From contig CAYJAJ010000002.1 of NCBI GenBank assembly GCA_964368495.1, positions 53,416 through 117,415 on the forward strand: DNA of 64,000 nucleotides. Reading direction: 5' to 3'. The notes beneath the pieces were generated by a model. It saw only the letters and a list, made by a program, of their open reading frames with translations. It did not search any database and was not told the DNA's origin. This DNA comes from CALVGQ01 sp964368495 (GTDB lineage Bacteria; Bacillota_I; Bacilli_A; Erysipelotrichales; Erysipelotrichaceae). The position numbers were made by a program, and so were the translations under genes. Numbering within the stretch: position 1 is the first letter of the stretch; each line of letters opens with the position of its first letter. This document shows positions 26,038-34,914 of the stretch, one piece after another.

Positions 26038-26496
26038 ATGAAAAAAAGGATGATAATACTTAGTATGTGTTTACTGTTTTTTACAAACACTGACATATAT
26101 GCGAATGAAGAACAAATAAGTACTACCATAATAATTGAAGATGAAGAATCACCACTAATAGGAAATAGAAATAACAATATAGTTTTATACTACTTAATAT
26201 TTGCATCAGTGGCAGTTGGTGGAGTGGCTATCGCTATGAACACACAAAGAAATAATTTATGTATAAGCGATGTAAGTGATAATGGTGATGGGAGTTACAT
26301 AGTTACTTTAAACAATAAAAATAAGGAAAAAATGGATGTCAATGTACTAAAAGGAACAGCAATTATCATGGATGATGAAAGTGATTTAGTAGCAATACTA
26401 AACGAAAACTCTGAAATAGAATGTACTGTTAATGACAAAAAAATAATCGTAAACAAAGAAGAAATCAATAAATTTTCAAATAAAAAGAAATCATAG
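26038..26496 (+). CDS. Small exported membrane protein of unknown function
   Basis: A 152-residue protein with a clear signal peptide (MKKRMIILSMCLLFF, probable cleavage after IYA at residue 22). A short acidic stretch follows, then one transmembrane helix (about 48-66), and a polar C-terminal domain of about 85 residues. The latter has the beta-rich look of DGSYIVTLNNK. Not recognised. It has its own promoter and an excellent AGGAGG site six bases before the ATG. It lies upstream of the FIST/EAL/GGDEF gene but is separated from it by a terminator. Confidence 0.8.
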   Translation: MKKRMIILSMCLLFFTNTDIYANEEQISTTIIIEDEESPLIGNRNNNIVLYYLIFASVAVGGVAIAMNTQRNNLCISDVSDNGDGSYIVTLNNKNKEKMDVNVLKGTAIIMDDESDLVAILNENSEIECTVNDKKIIVNKEEINKFSNKKKS

Positions 26497-26513
26497 AGTG
26501 ATTTCTTTTTATT
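26480..26513 (+). terminator. Terminator overlapping the stop of the small membrane protein
   Basis: AAAAAGAAATCA (26482-26493) pairs with TGATTTCTTTTT (26499-26510). The stop codon TAG (26494-26496) lies in the five-base loop, so the last codons double as the left arm. Confidence 0.85.
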
Positions 26514-26595
26514 ATTTTCTAAACAAAAATGTGTACAACATTGAATCACTTGCATTATAGTGCTAAAATAGACGTATATTAATAGGGTTATAGAA

Positions 26596-29500
26596 GTGGG
26601 TGAAAGTGTGAAGGCAGTTAATACGGTATATGAAAATAAAAGTCAACTAGAGAAATTCTTTAACTCGCTTTCTTTAGATCAGGGTAAAAATTGCTTAGTA
26701 CGCATTCATAGTGCATTTATCGATAAAAACGAAAGTGTTAAAATCGCTAAGGAAGTTAAGGCGTGTTTACCTTATTCAGAAATTATTGGATGCGCAACAT
26801 CAGGAAATATAGTATCTGGAGAAATTTTAGAGAAAAGTGTTTTAATTAGTGTAATTCAATTTGAATATGGTCAATTTAAAACACAAATGTTTTCTTTGGT
26901 ACGTGAAAGTGATGAACAGTTGATTGATGAATTCGTCGAATATGCACAAGACTATGATGCAGGTCTTGCATTTATTTTTTTCGGTAACTTAGAAAGTAAA
27001 GTAACTCAAATAATTCAAAATGTAAATGAACGACTTCCGGATGTAGCATTTGTAGGAGGCGTTGCAGGGTATCTTAGTGAGGACGGAATACCTGTAAGCT
27101 ATGTTTTTACAGATCAAGAGGCAATGGATGCAGGGTACGTTTGTGCATTAATCAAACGTGACTTTGTTTTGGCGTATACTAATACAGTTAATGGACATCC
27201 AACAATCAGTGATATACATACAATCACAAAAACAGAAAACAGTTTTATACTAGAAATAGACAATGAGGATGCAGTTAGTTGGATAAACAAACAATTAGGT
27301 ATTCAAAAATTAAGTGAAAATAGTGATTGGGAAAGCAATGTATCTACTGATATTCTTTTACGTTTTCCAATAGTGTTAGAAGATGGAAATGGAGCAACTC
27401 GCTTTTTACAATATGATGGTGCAAACAATCGCCTTGCACTATATTTTAGTGAATTACCTTCTGGAACAAAATTTAGAATAGGGTACCTTAGCTCACTTGA
27501 TAGTGTTGAAAAATGGCAAGAAGTTCATCAAGAATTACAAACAATCTCAAGTGAAGTTGTTACGGGGTATTCATGCTTATTTAGAAAGCTGTTTGCAGAT
27601 AACATATCAAAGTGGGAAATCAACGCATTTAAAGGAACAAATTTTAGTGGTGCATATTTACTTGGTGAGGTTGGGACAAATAATGGATGTAGCAATGTCT
27701 TAAATGGATCACTGTCTTTTGTGACACTTGCTGAAAAAGAAAATTATATTAATTTTAATTTAGATGCATTTTCATCGATTGATGGGTTGATTGGTGAAAA
27801 TGATGAACTAATAACACAAATCAAGCAAGTACAAGAAACGCTGGATGAAGGCAGTGGTGCAAATGTCCTGAGATCATTAATGGAAGTTGAAACACGTATG
27901 AAGAATCGTACTTCGTATGGGATTACTTTAGATTTAAAGTCAACTGCTCAATTTTTGCTTGAGCAAAGCAAGGATAATGAAAAATACATTTGTTTTATTC
28001 AAATTGAAAATAACCAACAACTTATTGAAAAACACGGAAGACAAGCATTTGATGAGTTATTTCAATTCAATGTGAAATCGTTTCGTGAAGCAATGAAAAA
28101 AGAATTTCCTAGATTGAATTTTAAGTTATATATGTATGATGATACATCCATATATTTTACTATTGAACAAAATTTATCACCGGATCGATTTATTCGTATA
28201 GCGCAGACAATATTTAATGATAGCGAACATTTTGACTATGAAGTAGATTATAAAAATCGTTTTATAATTACAGTAAAAGGCATGAAAATTCATAAGTTAA
28301 AAGAACATGCAAATTATTTAACACAAATGAATCAACCGTTATTCTATGTTGAAGAAGTGAAAGAAAGCATTAACCAAGAAATCAATGAAGATTTCAAGAT
28401 GGTAAAAACAATTCAAAGCGCAATTGAAAATAACGAAGTTTTACCTTATTTTCAAGGAATACATGATAATCGAAACAACACTTTTTATTGTTATGAGGCA
28501 TTGATGCGTATTCGGGATGAAGATGGCAAAATCTTATTTCCTGGAGATTTCATGGAAGTTTCTAAAAAATATAACTTATATTTAAATCTAAGTGAATCAA
28601 TGGTAATGAAAGTTTTGGAACTGTTTGGTGACAGGGAAGAAATAATAACACTGAATATTTCATATTACGATGTAATTTCAGAGGATTTTAATAAAAAATT
28701 ATTCGAAAAACTAGAATCGATGAAGCGACCAGGTCACTTTATTTTTGAAATTGTAGAAACTGAACGCGTGGATAAGCCAGAAGTCTTACGTGATTTTATT
28801 CGTCGAATAAAACAATATGGAATTAAAGTTGCAATCGATGATTTTGGATCAGGATATTCTAACTTTATCGAAATTGGTAATTTGAATATCGACTATATAA
28901 AGATTAATGGTTCATTGACGCAATTACTAGGAACAGATATCAGCTATGATCAAATCTTAGAAAGTATTTCTTATATGGGGAAGAAAATGGAAGTTAAGCT
29001 CATTGCAGAGTTTGTAGAAACAGCTTCCATGCAAAAAAGGTTGGTTGAATGTGGAGTACATTACTCACAAGGATATCTTTTCAGTAAACCAATGTCTTTG
29101 GATGAGATGTATATTGTATCTGAAGAAAATATAAAAAAACAAAAGCAGAATTTTGAAAAGAAACATAATTTAAAAGAATTCCCATTTAATTCAACACAAA
29201 TTAAAAATAATAATTTATTGATGATTTGGGGAGGTATAATTATTTCTTTAATCGCAATTATTGGAATTTTTGCCTATGCCAATTTAAATGAGAAGTCAGT
29301 TGGAAATATGAGTGATACTTATCTTGTTGAAATTGCAACAGGTATGGTCGACAAAGTTTCGGCTGTTGTAGTTGATGCGAGCAGTACTATTCAAATGTCA
29401 TCTGTTGCCATATCGCAAGTTTATACCAATCCAGAAGAAATGAATCAAACATTAACTAAACTTCATAATTTATCGTTGTTTAGTGATATTTATGTTTCAT

Positions 29501-30690
29501 TGAATGGAGAGTATGCAGTAAATGGGGAAGGCAGTACATTACCAATCGATGTAGATCAGTATTATGGGAAATCAAATCAAAATGAAGTAATAGTTCATAG
29601 CCCTTTAGTAGAAAATTCAACTAACCGAAGTGTTTTGTTAATATCAACTAATCTTTATGATGAAAATGGCGATAAAATAGGAGAAATAATTGGAAAAAAT
29701 TACTTAGATGAGTTTAATAATGTACTTAATTTAAGGAGTTTTGGTAGCGAAGCATACTTTCATTTATGTGAGATTGATGGTACAGCACTATTATTAAGCG
29801 GAAGCAGTGATAATTTGTATAAAGATGGAGATATGTATAGCTTCATAGGTACTCTGGATATACGTAATGGGCATACTGTAGAATCAATTCGAAAAGATAT
29901 GGAAGAAGGAAACACTGTTTTATTAAATTACTATATAAATAATGAAAAGCGATCAGCAGTAATGTCACGTGTTCCTGGAACAAATTGGTGTATTGTAAGT
30001 ATTATGTTATCTGAAGTTAATGATGAAATGATAGAGGCAATCACAAATAATACACTAATTTTTGCGATAGGCTTAGCTACACTTTTTACAATTTATTTTA
30101 TAATTAATGTTCGTCTGGCGAGTCAAAATCGTAGGGATTTAATAAAAGCGCTAGAATCAAGCTATTTCTTAACAAGCAGTTTGCAAAAAAGCATGGAAAC
30201 TGACACATTAACGCGTGCCTATTCTCGTGCAACAGCAGTAGAAAAAATTACTGATGCGATTCATGAAGCAGAATTAACTGATAAGGTACAGGCACTTGTT
30301 TTATTGGATGTGGATAACTTTAAAGAGATAAATGATACTTATGGACATCAAACAGGAGATATTTATTTACAAGATTTTGTTCGAGCAGTAAGAAGTGTTT
30401 TACGAAGTGATGATATTCTAGGAAGAACAGGTGGCGATGAGTTTATCTTATTGTTGCAAAACTGTGAGTCAAAAGAAGAAGTAGAAGAAATTGTTCGTAG
30501 TATTGTAGAACAAGTAGGTAAAATATCAATTCGCAATTTCAATTTAGACAAAATTGGAGTAAGTATTGGAGTTGCATTAATACCAGAGCATGGTAATGAT
30601 TATGAGAAACTAAATCATAAAGCAGACAAAGCACTATATAAATCAAAAAATGAGGGTAAAAATGCATTTAATATTTACCAAGATATTTAA
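26596..30690 (+). CDS. Membrane c-di-GMP protein: FIST, degenerate GGDEF, EAL, Cache-like sensor, GGDEF
   Basis: 1364 residues. Order: FIST_N and FIST_C ligand-sensing domains (about 30-375) and a degenerate GGDEF-like domain (about 455-585, with YDDTSIYF where GGDEF should be). An EAL phosphodiesterase domain (about 600-845) follows, then a membrane helix (874-895), an extracytoplasmic Cache-like region, a second helix (1152-1172), and a C-terminal GGDEF cyclase. The EAL site is intact: E634, N687, E718, D748, D749, K769, E805 and Q825, with N771 replacing a usual Asp. The cyclase has GGDEF at 1279-1283 and an I-site R1270-D1273 five residues before. It could therefore both make and degrade c-di-GMP under two sensory inputs. 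The start is GTG; GTG at 26608 is an alternative. Confidence 0.88.
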   Translation: MGESVKAVNTVYENKSQLEKFFNSLSLDQGKNCLVRIHSAFIDKNESVKIAKEVKACLPYSEIIGCATSGNIVSGEILEKSVLISVIQFEYGQFKTQMFSLVRESDEQLIDEFVEYAQDYDAGLAFIFFGNLESKVTQIIQNVNERLPDVAFVGGVAGYLSEDGIPVSYVFTDQEAMDAGYVCALIKRDFVLAYTNTVNGHPTISDIHTITKTENSFILEIDNEDAVSWINKQLGIQKLSENSDWESNVSTDILLRFPIVLEDGNGATRFLQYDGANNRLALYFSELPSGTKFRIGYLSSLDSVEKWQEVHQELQTISSEVVTGYSCLFRKLFADNISKWEINAFKGTNFSGAYLLGEVGTNNGCSNVLNGSLSFVTLAEKENYINFNLDAFSSIDGLIGENDELITQIKQVQETLDEGSGANVLRSLMEVETRMKNRTSYGITLDLKSTAQFLLEQSKDNEKYICFIQIENNQQLIEKHGRQAFDELFQFNVKSFREAMKKEFPRLNFKLYMYDDTSIYFTIEQNLSPDRFIRIAQTIFNDSEHFDYEVDYKNRFIITVKGMKIHKLKEHANYLTQMNQPLFYVEEVKESINQEINEDFKMVKTIQSAIENNEVLPYFQGIHDNRNNTFYCYEALMRIRDEDGKILFPGDFMEVSKKYNLYLNLSESMVMKVLELFGDREEIITLNISYYDVISEDFNKKLFEKLESMKRPGHFIFEIVETERVDKPEVLRDFIRRIKQYGIKVAIDDFGSGYSNFIEIGNLNIDYIKINGSLTQLLGTDISYDQILESISYMGKKMEVKLIAEFVETASMQKRLVECGVHYSQGYLFSKPMSLDEMYIVSEENIKKQKQNFEKKHNLKEFPFNSTQIKNNNLLMIWGGIIISLIAIIGIFAYANLNEKSVGNMSDTYLVEIATGMVDKVSAVVVDASSTIQMSSVAISQVYTNPEEMNQTLTKLHNLSLFSDIYVSLNGEYAVNGEGSTLPIDVDQYYGKSNQNEVIVHSPLVENSTNRSVLLISTNLYDENGDKIGEIIGKNYLDEFNNVLNLRSFGSEAYFHLCEIDGTALLLSGSSDNLYKDGDMYSFIGTLDIRNGHTVESIRKDMEEGNTVLLNYYINNEKRSAVMSRVPGTNWCIVSIMLSEVNDEMIEAITNNTLIFAIGLATLFTIYFIINVRLASQNRRDLIKALESSYFLTSSLQKSMETDTLTRAYSRATAVEKITDAIHEAELTDKVQALVLLDVDNFKEINDTYGHQTGDIYLQDFVRAVRSVLRSDDILGRTGGDEFILLLQNCESKEEVEEIVRSIVEQVGKISIRNFNLDKIGVSIGVALIPEHGNDYEKLNHKADKALYKSKNEGKNAFNIYQDI

Positions 30691-30704
30691 CAACTGAATA
30701 AATT

Positions 30705-30738
30705 AATAAAAAAGTTACATAAGTGTAACTTTTTTATT
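30705..30738 (+). terminator. Terminator after the FIST/EAL/GGDEF gene
   Basis: AATAAAAAAGTTACA (30705-30719) pairs perfectly with TGTAACTTTTTTATT (30724-30738) around a 4-base loop. Confidence 0.9.
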
Positions 30739-30765
30739 GACACTTGCGCTAAAAAGCTTTATATT
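30737..30765 (+). promoter_or_regulatory. Promoter of the feo operon
   Basis: Consensus TTGACA (30737-30742), exactly 17 bp, then TATATT (30760-30765). The -35 box shares two bases with the preceding terminator. Downstream, CTAGGTTAAC and GCTAACAAAC (30770-30793) form related half-sites that could bind an iron-dependent repressor. Their spacing is not that of a classical DtxR or Fur box. Confidence 0.8.
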
Positions 30766-30809
30766 TATGCTAGGTTAACAGTAGCTAACAAACAAAAGAA
30801 GGTGTTAAA

Positions 30810-31028
30810 ATGAGCAATAACTTAGCATCAGCAAATTTGAATCAAGAATATGTAATAAGCGGCATCAAAACAAATGACCAAGAACTAGTAAATTTTTTAT
30901 TTACTTTGGGATGTTATGAGGGTGAAAAAATTACAATAGTTTCAAAATTAAATCAAAACTATGTTGTAGCAATAAAAGATGCAAGATACAGCATTGATGA
31001 AAATTTAGCCGAAGCAATTTTTATATAA
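30810..31028 (+). CDS. feoA: Ferrous iron transport protein A
   Basis: A 72-residue SH3-like beta-barrel protein that helps FeoB. The order of short strands, with the turn LGCYEGEKITIVSK in the middle, is the family pattern, as is the end SIDENLAEAIFI. GAAGGTG precedes the ATG. feoB follows 63 bases later in the same direction, which makes the assignment firm despite the short length. Confidence 0.9.
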   Translation: MSNNLASANLNQEYVISGIKTNDQELVNFLFTLGCYEGEKITIVSKLNQNYVVAIKDARYSIDENLAEAIFI

Positions 31029-31091
31029 ATACATCGGTTATATTTTTTCAAAAAGAGTTAGCCAAAACTAATTAAATAAGGGGGAATTATT

Positions 31092-33089
31092 ATGAAAATT
31101 GCATTAGCCGGAAATCCTAACAGTGGGAAAACGACATTGTATAATGCCATTACAGGTAAAAATGAACGTGTTGGAAACTGGGCAGGTGTAACAATTGAGA
31201 AAAAAGAAGCAAAATTAAAACATCAATTATATGATTATGAAAATAATAAAAATGATGTCCAAGTTGTTGACTTACCAGGGGCATATTCGATGTCACCATA
31301 TACATCGGAAGAAAGTATAACAAGTGAGTTTGTTTTAAATGAAAAACCAGATGTAATAATTAATATTGTAGACAGTACAAATTTAAGTAGAAGCTTATTT
31401 TTTACGTCACAACTAACAGAGCTTCAAATACCAGTTGTTATTGCATTAAATAAAACGGATATGGTAGATGGAAAAGACATTGCAATTGATGTTGAAAAAT
31501 TAGCCCAAGAAATGAATTGCTTGGTTGTAAAAACATCTGCGAGTCAATCATCTGATAACGGATTAGAAGAACTTATCTCTGTAGCTATGAAGGCTGTAGG
31601 GACAAGTCAAAAAGCATCTTTTAACTCAACACTTAAAGTGGAAAAAGTTGAAGATCTACATAAAGAAGACAAAGAAAGATATGCATTTGTAAATAAAATT
31701 GTAGAGAAAGTAGAAACTAGAAAAACAAAAACTTCAAAAGTAACAATTCATGATAAACTAGACAGAATTATTGCAAATAAGTGGTTAGGGATTCCAATTT
31801 TTATAGCAGTTATGTACATGGTACTTACGATATCACAAAGCTATGTTGGGCCATACTTTTCAGACATTCTAGGTGGATGGATTGAAACATTTGGTTCATA
31901 TGTAGAGGGCTTAATGGGAGAGGATATTAATCCGTTCTTAGGAGCAATTGTAACATCAGCAATTATTGATGGAGTTGGTGGACTAATGAGCTTTGTTCCA
32001 CTTATTATGGCATTGTTCTTCTTATTAGCGTTACTTGAAGACTGTGGATATATGGCACGCGTTGCTGTTGTTATGGATCGTTTCTTTAAGAAATTAGGTT
32101 TATCAGGAAAGTCAATGATACCAATGATTATTGGAACATCATGTGCAATTCCAGGTATTATGGCATCACGTACTATTAAAAATGAACGTCAAAGAAGAAC
32201 AACAGCGATGCTAACACCGTTTATTACATGTGCTGCGAAACTTCCGGTAGTGGCATTGATTGCAGCAGTGTTCTTTGATCAAGCTTCATGGGTGACAACA
32301 TCTATGTATTTTGTCGGGATTGTTTTGATTGTTATTTGGGCAATGCTTATTCAACGAATTACTGGTGAAAGAGATACTGTTTCTTACTTTATAATGGAAC
32401 TACCTGAATATCGCTTTCCAAGTTTAAAACGCGCAACACTAGTTATGTTTGATCGTGCTTGGGCATTCATTAAAAAAGCAGCAACAATCATCTTATTATG
32501 CAATGTTGGAGTACAAATCATGTCAATGTTTACTCTTGATTTACAAGCTGTTACAGATGTAAATGTGGATTCAAGCATTCTTGCAGTAATTTCATCTCCA
32601 TTTGCTTATGTATTAAAACCATTAGGGTTTGGTGTATGGCCACTTGCAGCTGCTGCAATTGTTGGATTCATAGCAAAAGAAAATGTGGTTGGTACTATTG
32701 CTACAGTATTTGGAATATCAGCAGCAATGATTGATCCGGATGCGTTAGCATTAGTTGATGGCGCTGCTAGTGATGTTGCACAAATTATGGGATTAACTTC
32801 ATTAACTGCATATTCATACTTAGCATTCAATATGTTTACTCCACCATGCTTTGCAGCGATTGGGGCAATGAATGCAGAAATGAATAGCAAAAAATGGATC
32901 ATAGGTGCACTAGGATTACAATTAGGTACAGGATACACAGTAGCATTCCTTATTTATCAAATTGGGACACTAGCTACAGTTGGAACACTTGGTGATTCAT
33001 TTGTATTAGGTTTATGTATAGTAGCTTTATTTGTTATCTATGTTGGATACTTAGTAAAAAAAGGAAATTCACAAAAAGTGAAAGGATAA
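31092..33089 (+). CDS. feoB: Ferrous iron transporter FeoB
   Basis: 665-residue Fe(II) permease with a cytosolic G domain. G1 is GNPNSGKTT, G2 is in the segment NWAGVTIEKK, G3 is DLPGAYS and G4 is NKTDM. The membrane part has two Gate-type halves with conserved Cys motifs, GTSCAIPG and FITCAAKLP. AGGGGGA precedes the ATG. The C terminus lacks the long Cys-rich tail seen in some FeoB. A separate small Cys-rich protein follows at 33105. Confidence 0.96.
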   Translation: MKIALAGNPNSGKTTLYNAITGKNERVGNWAGVTIEKKEAKLKHQLYDYENNKNDVQVVDLPGAYSMSPYTSEESITSEFVLNEKPDVIINIVDSTNLSRSLFFTSQLTELQIPVVIALNKTDMVDGKDIAIDVEKLAQEMNCLVVKTSASQSSDNGLEELISVAMKAVGTSQKASFNSTLKVEKVEDLHKEDKERYAFVNKIVEKVETRKTKTSKVTIHDKLDRIIANKWLGIPIFIAVMYMVLTISQSYVGPYFSDILGGWIETFGSYVEGLMGEDINPFLGAIVTSAIIDGVGGLMSFVPLIMALFFLLALLEDCGYMARVAVVMDRFFKKLGLSGKSMIPMIIGTSCAIPGIMASRTIKNERQRRTTAMLTPFITCAAKLPVVALIAAVFFDQASWVTTSMYFVGIVLIVIWAMLIQRITGERDTVSYFIMELPEYRFPSLKRATLVMFDRAWAFIKKAATIILLCNVGVQIMSMFTLDLQAVTDVNVDSSILAVISSPFAYVLKPLGFGVWPLAAAAIVGFIAKENVVGTIATVFGISAAMIDPDALALVDGAASDVAQIMGLTSLTAYSYLAFNMFTPPCFAAIGAMNAEMNSKKWIIGALGLQLGTGYTVAFLIYQIGTLATVGTLGDSFVLGLCIVALFVIYVGYLVKKGNSQKVKG

Positions 33090-33104
33090 TTAATCATAAA
33101 AACT

Positions 33105-33266
33105 ATGAACGATATTATTGTATTAATAATTATTGTAGCAATTGTATTTCTAGCAATTCGATATATTTATAAACAGAAAAAAGCTGGTGTAGTATGCATT
33201 GGTTGCCCTCATGGTGCAAGTTGTTCAAATACGAAAAAAAAGAGCGATTGCAATTGTAATGATTAA
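33105..33266 (+). CDS. FeoB-associated Cys-rich small membrane protein
   Basis: 53 residues: one N-terminal hydrophobic helix (about 3-20), a short basic linker, then a Cys-rich tail with C31, C34, C40, C49 and C51 (CIGCPHGASC and DCNC). This is the pattern of the short FeoB-associated proteins found after feoB in Firmicutes, thought to assist iron transfer, though their mechanism is unproved. It starts 15 bases after feoB and lacks a strong ribosome site of its own, so translation may be coupled to feoB. Confidence 0.85.
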   Translation: MNDIIVLIIIVAIVFLAIRYIYKQKKAGVVCIGCPHGASCSNTKKKSDCNCND

Positions 33267-33270
33267 AAAT

Positions 33271-33312
33271 AAAACAGCAATTAACGTGAAAACGTAAAAT
33301 TGCTGTTTTTTA
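33271..33312. terminator. Bidirectional terminator between feo and the MFS gene
   Basis: AAAACAGCAATT (33271-33282) pairs with AATTGCTGTTTT (33298-33309), with ACGT/ACGT inside. Flanking T- and A-runs let it work for the feo operon on plus and the MFS gene on minus. Confidence 0.88.
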
Positions 33313-33337
33313 TATGAAAAACAATTTAAAAATCTAT

Positions 33338-34582
33338 CTATTCATGTTCAGTCATGTGTTGTATAAATAAGAAGACTATTGAAAAAATAATGTTTAGTGT
33401 ACCGTAAATAATAAAGATGAAATCTACTTCAAATTGAAATGAAAGAGTCATCAACAGCAAAGAAGATAAAGGCATTGCTAAAGTTACAAGAGAATTGAAA
33501 GTAGCACTTACTCTTGCAAGAAATTCTTCTTTAACAAACTCCAAAAAGCTAATCGAGATCTTAACTCCAATAACACCATTGAGTAGACCAAATAGAAAAA
33601 ACAGCATAATAGCAGCTTGAGTTATAAATAGCTCACTGTCAGCGGCTGTTAGGCTAATTATAAAGATATAAAAAAGACCAACAATAAGCAAATGGATTTT
33701 TGCAAATTTAACAATTGATATTTTCTCAACTATTTGTGGTGCAATTATAGCTCCTAAAAGCATACCAAGAGATATAGATGCAGAAATAAAAGAGTACATA
33801 TCCACATCCATTTTTAAGTATTCAAGTACGTATATTTGTAAATAAGATCCTAAGATAACAGAAGTAAAGTTAATTATAACTGCAAAAACACATATAAATT
33901 TCATCATTTTATTACTCAATAGATATTGAATACCTTCATCAAGTGATTTTTTATAGAAGCGATAATCAAATGGGTTTGATGAAAATTCAATTTCTTCCTG
34001 ATATTTTAAAGTAAAAACTAAAATAAATGAAAGAAAAAAAGTAATGCAATCAATTATTAATGCAGCTGAAACACCGAAATTAATTATAATCAAACCGGTA
34101 ATACCTAAACCCACTAAAGAAGCAATTTCTGACAAACTATGGCTTAATCCACTTCCTGCAGCATAATTCTCTTTGCTTAAAATTTTTGGAACGATAGCAA
34201 CTCCAGCAGGAATACGGATAGATTCAACTGCAGAGTTCAAAAAAGCAAAGATCAACAAAATCCAAGGATTTAAAAGATCAAAACTATATAACAAAGCCAT
34301 AAACCCAGTAACAAAGATTCCAAGTCCATCACTGAACATTAGAATTTTTTTCTTTGAAAACCGCTCAACAAATGCACCAGATAAGGGTTGAAGAAAAATA
34401 CTAGGTAAGTATGAACAACCAAATATAATCGCAACCCAAACAGAGCTTTCAGTAATTTGATAAGTTAGCCAAGAAAAAGCTATGTTATCAATACTACTAC
34501 CAAAACCACTAATTGTGTTTGCGAGTAATAACTTTAAATATTGTGTATCTTTTTTTAAGTTATAATATCTATTTATTAACAA
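33338..34582 (-). CDS. MFS transporter (probable drug or siderophore-type exporter)
   Basis: A 414-residue protein with about twelve transmembrane helices. The helix-1 segment NTISGFGSSIDNIAFSWLTYQIT and the A-motif-like loop GAFVERFSKKK resemble the EntS/MefA-like branch of the major facilitator family. The open frame extends 36 codons upstream to ATG 34690, adding an odd hydrophobic stretch. A perfect ribosome site GGAGGGAG (complement of 34589-34596) lies six bases before a TTG at 34582, which gives the normal family length and N terminus, so TTG is chosen. It converges on the feo operon but is a separate unit. The substrate is unknown. Confidence 0.85.
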   Translation of the reverse strand: MLINRYYNLKKDTQYLKLLLANTISGFGSSIDNIAFSWLTYQITESSVWVAIIFGCSYLPSIFLQPLSGAFVERFSKKKILMFSDGLGIFVTGFMALLYSFDLLNPWILLIFAFLNSAVESIRIPAGVAIVPKILSKENYAAGSGLSHSLSEIASLVGLGITGLIIINFGVSAALIIDCITFFLSFILVFTLKYQEEIEFSSNPFDYRFYKKSLDEGIQYLLSNKMMKFICVFAVIINFTSVILGSYLQIYVLEYLKMDVDMYSFISASISLGMLLGAIIAPQIVEKISIVKFAKIHLLIVGLFYIFIISLTAADSELFITQAAIMLFFLFGLLNGVIGVKISISFLEFVKEEFLARVSATFNSLVTLAMPLSSLLLMTLSFQFEVDFIFIIYGTLNIIFSIVFLFIQHMTEHE

Positions 34583-34914
34583 TGTTGCTCCCTCCAAGTT
34601 TAAAATATAAACAGCAATAAAAATAATATAGAATCTATCTACAGCAATTAAAAAACATCTAATTGAATTTAATAAAAAGCGATAAGGCATTATAAATGCA
34701 TTATTAATAAGTATATCATATTCTAAATACGAAATAAAAGTGTACCTGTTAGTAATAAATTAATTAGATAAATGTGCATCAAGATGGTAAATATATTTCA
34801 AGCTTAGTAAAATTTTTTAACACTAAATTTACAATTTGTTTACCCTTTGTTGATAAATTAAATAGATAAGAGTGATAATATCAAATTGTTAAAAATCTTA
34901 ACAAGGAGAGAGAA
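34583..34914. other. Divergent intergenic region, MFS exporter and solute-binding protein
   Basis: About 332 bases holding promoters for both directions. For the plus strand, TTGATA (34850-34855), 18 bp and GATAAT (34874-34879) precede the lipoprotein gene. A perfect inverted repeat TTGTTAA/TTAACAA (34887-34893 and 34898-34904) lies between that -10 box and the ribosome site AAGGAGAG. It could be an operator or an mRNA hairpin. No gene is seen. Confidence 0.6.

Noticed and set aside
34583..34690. N-terminal extension of the MFS transporter from ATG 34690
   Set aside because: A perfect ribosome site precedes TTG 34582, and the extension adds an extra hydrophobic stretch not typical of the family.
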